Below are positions 57,458 to 64,000 of a stretch of 64,000 nucleotides of DNA, one piece after another. The translations under genes were made by a program, and so were the position numbers. The notes beneath the pieces were generated by a model. That model was not told where the DNA came from. It saw only the letters and a program-made list of their open reading frames with translations, and ran no database searches. Position 1 is the first letter of the stretch. Every line of letters starts with the position of its first letter. The DNA comes from Nautilus pompilius (taxonomy: Eukaryota > Mollusca > Cephalopoda > Nautilida > Nautilidae): NCBI GenBank assembly GCA_018389105.1, contig JACATO010001120.1:620001-684000 (forward strand), in the 5' to 3' direction.

Positions 57458-58446
57458 ACACAGGCCTGCAAAATTTGGGTCATTGAAAATTGTCTGCAAT
57501 GTCATAACTGATTTTTATGTTTGGTGTGCTGACTTCAAATATGACCACTATTTTTCTCTATCATGTAAGGATTTTTCACAAAGTGAATCCGAAAATATGG
57601 GAAAAGAGATTATTAATTTGTATTCCTGTTGAAACATTTATTTGCAAAAAAAATTTAGAAATATAGTTTTTCTGGAGGTAAAGGTACTGGTATACCTGGG
57701 CCATGAGGTACAGGGCGTATTGCCGACAAGAGATTCGGATAGAAAATTTCTTTCTTATTTTTTAGATTGAACCCCTGTACGTTATATGAACAAAAGTAAC
57801 AGTCATCACTGTGATTTCGGGGTTCCCTCCAGATCATAGGGATCCAAAAACGGAAAGACTTTTTCTTACCTTGAGACCACTGTCTGAGTTCTTCCACACA
57901 AATAGAACACACTTTATGGGGGGGCCAGGACTTATCCTGGTCACCAAGTTTCACACCAAAATACGCATAATACACTTTCTTAACAAAGTCTGTAATGCTT
58001 CTTTGCTGTTTCTTCACTACAAAGTTCCCACAAATGTAACAGAAGTTATCAGGTGCATTAAGACAACCCCTTGCAGCCATTTAGTACACTTATAAACAAC
58101 AAAACCACAAATAAAAAAGAGAAAAAAAGTAAACTTCTGCAGAAATGACACGTCTGGAAAAGTACACTGGTTATGACAGAACCTCCTCACACAGATCTAA
58201 TTACAACTGAGTCCAAGTAGGGAGTGTGGAGAGGGGGAAGCAAAAAATAGAAAAATTAATTATAATTAATTTTTTGTTTAGAAGTTTAATACAGTGATTC
58301 TGGAGATATTGAAATCGAAAATTTGAATTTGTAGAAAAATGGTACATGATGGAATGTTTCAACTATTTTTTACTGAAAACAGCACCCAAAAATCTATAAG
58401 AATCAGCTGTTAGTTTTTGGACAATTTTTCCATTGCAGGCCTGTGT
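57458..58446 (-). mobile_element. 989-bp inverted-repeat-bounded unit carrying a cysteine-rich frame
   Basis: The left end ACACAGGCCTGCAA and the reverse complement of the right end (TTGCAGGCCTGTGT) are identical over 14 bases. Similarity continues inward after a gap (GAAAATTGTC against GAAAAATTGTC). The only frame inside is the 141-aa cysteine-rich one. This looks like a non-autonomous or internally deleted DNA transposon. No clear target-site duplication is visible (AAAGATA left, AATCTAT right), so the boundaries are provisional. Confidence 0.5.
57655..58080 (-). CDS. Cysteine-rich 141-aa protein of unknown function, probably transposon-associated
   Basis: Starts MAARGCLNAPDNFCYICGNF and has three Cys-x2-Cys knuckles: CYIC, CSIC (in WPPHKVCSICVEEL) and CYFC (in HSDDCYFC), suggesting a zinc-binding treble-clef or ZAD-like fold. 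Other blocks are FVKKVYYAYFGVKLGDQD and FRFWIPMIWREPRNHSD. From memory, longer predicted invertebrate proteins of unknown function share this N-terminus and occur in many copies. Here the frame ends abruptly after PVPLPPEKLYF, so it is probably a truncated N-terminal portion. It lies inside an inverted-repeat-bounded unit, antisense to the zinc-finger genes. Whether it is expressed is unknown. Confidence 0.55.
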   Translation of the reverse strand: MAARGCLNAPDNFCYICGNFVVKKQQRSITDFVKKVYYAYFGVKLGDQDKSWPPHKVCSICVEELRQWSQGKKKSFRFWIPMIWREPRNHSDDCYFCSYNVQGFNLKNKKEIFYPNLLSAIRPVPHGPGIPVPLPPEKLYF

Positions 58447-58449
58447 AAT

Positions 58450-58960
58450 CTATTTACTACTATTTGGTGAAAATAAAGTTATGGCCGGATCCATCACAGT
58501 GATGCTAGTGCAGTTTGGCTTCACGAATGCCCCTAGTAAGTAGTAATCAGTCATTCCTCACTATTACACTGACAATGTAGAGGGGACAGGGTTAAATCTT
58601 TATAAGGAGACTGAATATTCAAATATGCTAAAGCTATTTCTATCCTGAGGGCGGCTAACTATATATTGAAGCCTATCACGTACTTGTTAAGATGTATTTT
58701 TTAAATTTATATGTTAATGTACTGTTGGCAAGAGTTAAGTGTGAACAACAAGGACTAAACAGACTGCCATTTTTGAAATTTATGGATGATTCCAGAAGGA
58801 AAATGTGACTTGATCTACTGGGGAAAAAAACAGTTCGATATCAAATTACTATTTAAAAGATTGATGGGATGGTAAAATCTATATAACCTGAAAAAATGCG
58901 ATAGATCCTAAATCTATATTCATTGGGTGGGAATAGTGCTCAGTGATGGGGAGGGTGGAA
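58450..58960. other. Intergenic
   Basis: AT-rich, with no recognisable feature before the GC-rich region that follows. Confidence 0.4.
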
Positions 58961-58969
58961 GAGAGCCGA

Positions 58970-60250
58970 GATCCAAGGGAGATAAGCCAAGGAAAAGTAA
59001 CTCGAGGGGTCTCGCGAGAGGATTCGGTCGATGTGACCTCGGGTACCGTGTAAGTAAGTAAGTATCGTTAAAAGTGGCTTACTACCCTAGACTATAACGG
59101 AAACGACACCGAGAGCTGGGGGCTGGTGTGGGTTGGGGGGGAGGGGGAGAGCGTGACGGGGAACTGGTTAAAGACCGCAGCTCGCGTTCACATTCGAATC
59201 CTAGGAACACAAAAGAAGTTTACCTGAATCCGAAACAAAGGGAACTCCTAACAACGGCTGGGCTGGCTGCTGGGGGTTAACAGGACTGGGGTCGGGTCGG
59301 GTCGGGTCCCGTCCCGTCGGGTCCCGTCTTCACCCGTGTGTTTTTCTTTCGGTTTAGAGAGAGAGAACGAAAAACAATAAGCATAGTAGTAGTAATAATA
59401 ATAGTAGTAGTAGTGCTGCCTTTCGGTGATGTCATTACTTCTTGGCCTGCGAATCCTTTTGTCCTGCTCGGCTGTGATGTCGGTGGAACTCGCTCTGTTG
59501 GCGCGCAGCCCGTTCGGGCAGGTAAGCCTACCTTCTGCTGCATCATCATCATCATCCCGGTGGACTGCAGGCTCGTTTCTGAGGAGGAGGCGGCGGCTCC
59601 AGTCAGAGGGAGACACGCGGGCGAAAGCTGGGAACAATGCAGCCCTGTTGTCTCATTGTGTAAATTAAACCGAACTATGAAGCATATTGTTTCGGTATAA
59701 AGCGTATTGAGTTTGGTGTACAGGTGTGGTGGCGGCGGTGTACAGGTGTGGTGGTGGAGGTGTGTACAGGTGTGGTGGTCACTGTGCCCGCAATTCCCAA
59801 CTGGACGTGTAGCTGAGCTACGGTCGAGGTGAAAGCGTACGGGGTCAGCTGTAGTTCACCTGTAACGACTAGCTCCCAACCCCCCCCCCTAAAGGCTGAT
59901 ATGTCCACCAACAGCAGTCGGGAGGTGGAACTGATCTGGCCGCGCCCCTTAGGGTAGTCTGAGCGAAACTCAAGCTGGGCGGGGGGGGGGGTCGACACGA
60001 CCCGGCCCAGTTCTCGGCCGGGTTTCATTTGAACGAGCCTGGCTAGTACTTACTGCAACACTCCACCCCGGTTCGTAGGGATAAGTCCCCCCGCCCAGAA
60101 CAACAACAACAACAACCGCCAGTCCAAACAGTTCTGCTCTCACCTTAGCAGGGGTCGTTTGATCTCGCGAAGTTTGCACGTACATAAGCAAAATAAATGA
60201 CTTGCTAAGGGAGATAATCGACAGCTTTGTGGAGTCACCCATTATGGAAA
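58970..60250 (+). promoter_or_regulatory. GC/CpG-rich promoter region and leader exon of zinc-finger gene 3
   Basis: About 1.3 kb of GC-rich DNA with a GGGTC tandem tract (59287-59330), a TAG/TAA trinucleotide run (59376-59414), three GTGTACAGGTGTGGTGG units (about 59717-59782) and C/G homopolymers. A leader exon probably ends after 59521 (GGGCAG then GTAAGCC). An acceptor TTAACTTCCAG ends at 60361, starting the coding exon. Confidence 0.45.
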
Positions 60251-60547
60251 ATTCCAACCTTGGTGCTATACACCTGTTTATTGGACATTTTTCTACTGAT
60301 TTAGTAATTTCGCATTTAAAAGAAAGTAGGGCTAAAGAAAAAGAATCTGTTTAACTTCCAGGTTTTGGCTGTGAAGGCGCACCAGCAGAAGTCGATGAGA
60401 TGAATACCACAGGCCATCTTCCAGCGGGGTGGATTTACCATTTCCTAAAATTATAGCTGATTAAAAACTGTGACACTAGCAAAACGAAAAAATAAAAGAA
60501 GAGAGAAAGAAACTGTTTAAAGTTTAAAACTGCATTTGTCACATGAC

Positions 60548-61531
60548 ATGGATTCTTCTTGCAAAGGCAAAGTTAGTAAGAAATTGTTTTCAGTGTGTGG
60601 AAAATCAAACTCAAACTGGTCTATGAAAGTTAAAAGCAGAAAGGTGTGTAAACTGGGGAGAGGTGAGAAAGCTGGCTCACCAGCCAGCAGTGCTCATACT
60701 GATGGAAAACAGCTTGGATGTGAGACACTTGGAAAATTGTGTTCCAACAGCTACACCTGGGAAGTCCATGAAAGGATTCCCATGGACGAAAGCCCTGCGT
60801 GTGTGGGCAGAAAATCTTATAGGTGTGAAATGTGTGGTATTTTGTTTTTCTCTAACACCGGCTTAATTCTCCATGAGAGATCTCACAGCAGTGAGAAATT
60901 ACTTGAGCAGGAGAAAGAAGAAACAAATGGGGGGGAAATGCAAAGTTTTGTGGAAAAGCATGGTCAAACATTGACTCACCTGAAACCCCACAAGAGGATC
61001 CACACAGGTGAGAAACCTTTTAGGTGTGATACCTGTGGGAAATCCTTTTCTCAGAACTGCAGCTTAATAAACCACAAGCGAACTCACACAGGCGAGAAGC
61101 CATATGGATGTGAAACTTGTGGCAGGTCATTTTCTGTAAAAAGTAATTTAGTCTGCCACAAGAGGACCCACACAGGTGAGAGGCCCTTTAACTGTGAGGT
61201 GTGTGGCAGGTCGTTTTCGCAACTGGACAACTTAACAAGCCACAAGAGAACCCACACCGGTGAGAGACCATTTGAATGCAAATACTGTGGGAAATCCTTT
61301 TCTTTAAAAAGCAGCTTGGTTTGTCACAAGAGGATCCACACTGGTGAAAAACCTTACACCTGTGAAACTTGTGGGAAATCATTTTCTGTGAGCAGCAGCT
61401 TAAAAAACCACAAGAGAATCCACACGGGTGAAAAACCTTATCGGTGTGAAATATGTGGTAAATTGTTTTCTGTCAAAAGCAACTTAAATTGTCACAAGAG
61501 AAAACACAACAGTTCGATATTTTACAAATAG
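60548..61531 (+). CDS. C2H2 zinc-finger protein 3 (7 canonical fingers, degenerate N-terminal fingers)
   Basis: Probable nuclear DNA-binding protein, 327 aa from the ATG at 60548 (MDSSCKGKVSKKLF). An upstream in-frame TTG is not used as the start. Residues 58-74 are a broken finger (CETLGKLCSNSYTWEVH, second Cys replaced). One isolated canonical finger spans 93-113 (CEMCGILFFSNTGLILHERSH). A finger that has lost both Cys follows (134-152). Six contiguous fingers run from 160 to 320 with TGEKPY/TGERPF linkers, and the tail is NSSIFYK. The coding exon begins at about 60362, so the leader is spliced. Third member of the local tandem family. Confidence 0.88.
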   Translation: MDSSCKGKVSKKLFSVCGKSNSNWSMKVKSRKVCKLGRGEKAGSPASSAHTDGKQLGCETLGKLCSNSYTWEVHERIPMDESPACVGRKSYRCEMCGILFFSNTGLILHERSHSSEKLLEQEKEETNGGEMQSFVEKHGQTLTHLKPHKRIHTGEKPFRCDTCGKSFSQNCSLINHKRTHTGEKPYGCETCGRSFSVKSNLVCHKRTHTGERPFNCEVCGRSFSQLDNLTSHKRTHTGERPFECKYCGKSFSLKSSLVCHKRIHTGEKPYTCETCGKSFSVSSSLKNHKRIHTGEKPYRCEICGKLFSVKSNLNCHKRKHNSSIFYK

Positions 61532-64000
61532 ACTGCATGGTCTGTTCTTTAAAATGACTTTATATTGAGTGGAAAATTATGCAAAATGTTCTGCAGTTAA
61601 GAATATCTTGATTCAGCAATTTTGTTGCATTACCTAAATATTTGTTAGTAAAAGGACTTTAGATAGATATGTTGAAAGAGAATACTTAAAATAGTTCTAA
61701 ATTTTGTTTATTAATTTAAAATATATAATTACCCATTAACTGATAAGAGTGCTTTCTTTAGTATTTCAAAGTTTTCATTTCTTCTTTTGAGTTAAAAAAA
61801 AGTATTTTTTTATTTCTAAATATTTTAAAAATACATTAATATGGTCAGGTAATGAGAACAAATGGAAATAATAATGTAAACAGAGATTATTCTGCTTACT
61901 GAATCTAAGTACTAATACTTGAGCATCTGGGTTATTCAGACACTGGTATTGAGGAGATAAGTTAATGTTTTAATTGATTTTTTTTTCCCTAGACATCACA
62001 ACACAAAAACTGTCACAGGTGGCTGGCATTACAGCTGTTGTTGGCATCACCACAACTGTTAATTACTGTAGTGATGTTGCCACCATTATCTATTGTGACG
62101 CCATTACTGTTGCTATCCGCAGTATGTCTTAAGTGGCATTTTTTGAATGGTTTTGCATCTTTAAAAGTGACAGACCCTTCTCCTGAAATCAAAATAAAGA
62201 GAAAATGGAGCAGTTTATCCTTTTAATCTTTCTTTGCACTACAGCTTGTTCTTCACATTAATTCTGTAGAAGGTATTTGTCGTTCTTACCAGTTTGAATA
62301 TCTATAAATTTTCTGCAGTCAGGGAGTGATATATGGAAATCGCTGCAATGTTTGTTGTTGTTGTTGTTTTATATCCCTACATTTGTTAACCCTGCCATAC
62401 ACTTTCCCATAAAAAATAATAATAACAGGTAAACAGGTACATGGAATAATAAATATAGTATTTCTTGTTTACCAGAAGGCATCAAGCACAAGAAAGCAGC
62501 AATTTCGCTGGATGACCTTTTGTTTACATCTTCATTAAGAGAATCGAGCTGTTTTGATGTTTTAGCTTGTTCTAGATACCTGCTTTTAATGACAGCTGAT
62601 ATGAATTTTTATTTATTTTAGGTTTCTAAATATATTTTGAAAAGCTAATACATTCGTTTAGTGGAGGATGTTTGTGATTGGAGATATAACACGAATAATT
62701 TTCTTTTAATTATTGGATAAAAATGCATTCCTTGTGTGAGCTTGATAAATCAAACTGGTAGTTTGTATTGTTTGCAGTTGAAGTTGCTTTGATTTCCAGT
62801 ATGTATTGTGTATGCTCAGTTAGAACAGACGGTTAAAGGCATTAAACATTAATGGATGTTCAAACAACCACATGAAGGGCATCTGATTGTAAAGTCATGA
62901 CATAATTTTTGTTCATTGCTATAAGGTGACGGCCTGGTGATTAGCGTGGTGAACTTCCAGTATGGCTCATTCGAGATTGGATATCCTTGTAGATGATCAG
63001 CTTCACCCTTCTGTTTCATCATCCTATTGTAGCAATTGAGATCTGCCAATAACAAGATAATATTTGACTGCTAACAATCCATTGTCAAACTGATATAGCT
63101 TTGTGCTATATCTCCGCTACTTTTGGCTTCAATGAATTACAGTTGTGCTGCTGTTGCCAGATTATACTTTACAAAATGACAACTGGCAGGTGTCTCTCAG
63201 TACAGTAGCACCTCAATATCGTCAAGTTTAATTATGCCTCACTGGCATGATTCCCCCCTCACCTGTCTGTCATCACTAGATAGTAAGATTTACTAATAAA
63301 TATAGGTCTGGGTACAGTTTTATCTCTGGTATTTCCAAACCAGCTGGTTTTGGAAGTCAGCACAATACAGTATCTCTCAGTTTCTGGTGACAGCTGGAGA
63401 CACTAGTGAATTATGGATAGTCATTTTGTTTCCAGAACATTCCAGTTATGTTGCTGCTGACCATTCAGCAGATGCCTTATCACTACTGGTCTTTTGCTTT
63501 GTTGTGTTGAAATCATCCTGTGTGTAGCACCTTTGTTGTTTCGCCACGTATTGTAAATGTATGCATATTGTTTGGTAGTTCAGAAATGTCCACGTTGCTT
63601 GTTGCTCTTTGTTCTGAACATCTCAACTATCTTGTTTATTTCGTTGCAGTTATATCGAGAACATTTGTTCGTTCAGCCTGCGAAATCACTACACGTACCC
63701 TAACCCAAGCTAGTTTTGTAGATAAGTCATCAGGTGTGGAGTCTGAAGGTCAGATGCTGGGTGACGGGTGGTCACGCTGTCTGCGTGATCTTACTCATCG
63801 AAGAATGACATTTTACCAGCATCCAGAAAACACACATCATTGATGCCCACTGTGCATCTTTAAAAAAAATGTTCTTATGTATATTTTTTAAATGTGCATA
63901 TTTTTTTTTTTACAGTATAGAACCAAGCTAACTTCCCAGCTTTTATGTCTTTTGTCGTCTGTCTCAACTCAATCTTAAAAAGTCCTGCTTTTAAAAATAA
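61532..64000 (+). other. Zinc-finger gene 3 3' UTR and downstream sequence
   Basis: No gene recognised. AATAAA at 62193-62198 is the first clear polyadenylation signal on the + strand, so the 3' UTR may be about 660 bases or contain another exon. An acceptor-like TTTTTTTTCCCTAG ends near 61993. Beyond 62.3 kb only short open frames and T-rich runs are seen. Confidence 0.4.

Noticed and set aside
1..64000. tRNA or rRNA genes
   Set aside because: Only degenerate tRNA-like SINE heads were seen. No sequence folds convincingly into a complete tRNA, and no rRNA segment was recognised by eye.

Overview
This is animal nuclear DNA: AT-rich, with spliced genes, large introns, CpG-rich promoters, transposon relics and microsatellites. 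The conserved genes (RSRC2, PICK1, CCDC86, a fatty-acid-binding protein) look invertebrate. Three poly-C2H2 zinc-finger genes with TGEKPY linkers in tandem, plus Tc1/mariner, Tigger and Gypsy debris, suggest a lophotrochozoan, most likely a mollusc and perhaps a cephalopod. The taxon is an inference, because no marker gene settles it.

Layout. 1-4.9 kb: the last three coding exons of a FABP/lipocalin-family gene on the + strand; its first exon is outside the window. 6.2-10.5 kb: CCDC86 (nucleolar Cgr1-type protein) on the - strand in four coding exons, with a CpG-rich promoter at 10.2-11.3 kb and an orphan + strand spliced exon beyond it. 13-14.2 kb: a dead mariner copy. 18-40.8 kb: RSRC2 on the - strand. 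Its nine coding exons sum to 1623 nt, an open frame of 540 codons plus stop. Its introns hold Tc1-like, Tigger-like, possible piggyBac, SINE and Gypsy relics. 42.8-44.1 kb: PICK1 on the - strand as one uninterrupted 416-codon frame. 44.6-46.0 kb: an approximately 1.4 kb polypyrimidine tract. 46.7-61.5 kb: three C2H2 zinc-finger genes on the + strand, each with all its fingers in a single exon. Between them lie an IS630/Tc1-type relic and a 989-bp inverted-repeat-bounded unit carrying a 141-aa cysteine-rich reading frame. 61.5-64 kb: no gene recognised.

The genes do not form a pathway. CCDC86 (ribosome biogenesis) and RSRC2 (RNA processing) are housekeeping nuclear genes, PICK1 is a membrane-trafficking scaffold, FABP carries lipid, and the zinc-finger genes are a local tandem expansion. 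The observations most worth a second look are the Gypsy relic with an inverted 5' LTR inside intact target-site duplications, the intronless PICK1 frame, the shared degenerate N-terminal architecture of the zinc-finger paralogues, and the cysteine-rich frame inside an inverted-repeat-bounded unit.
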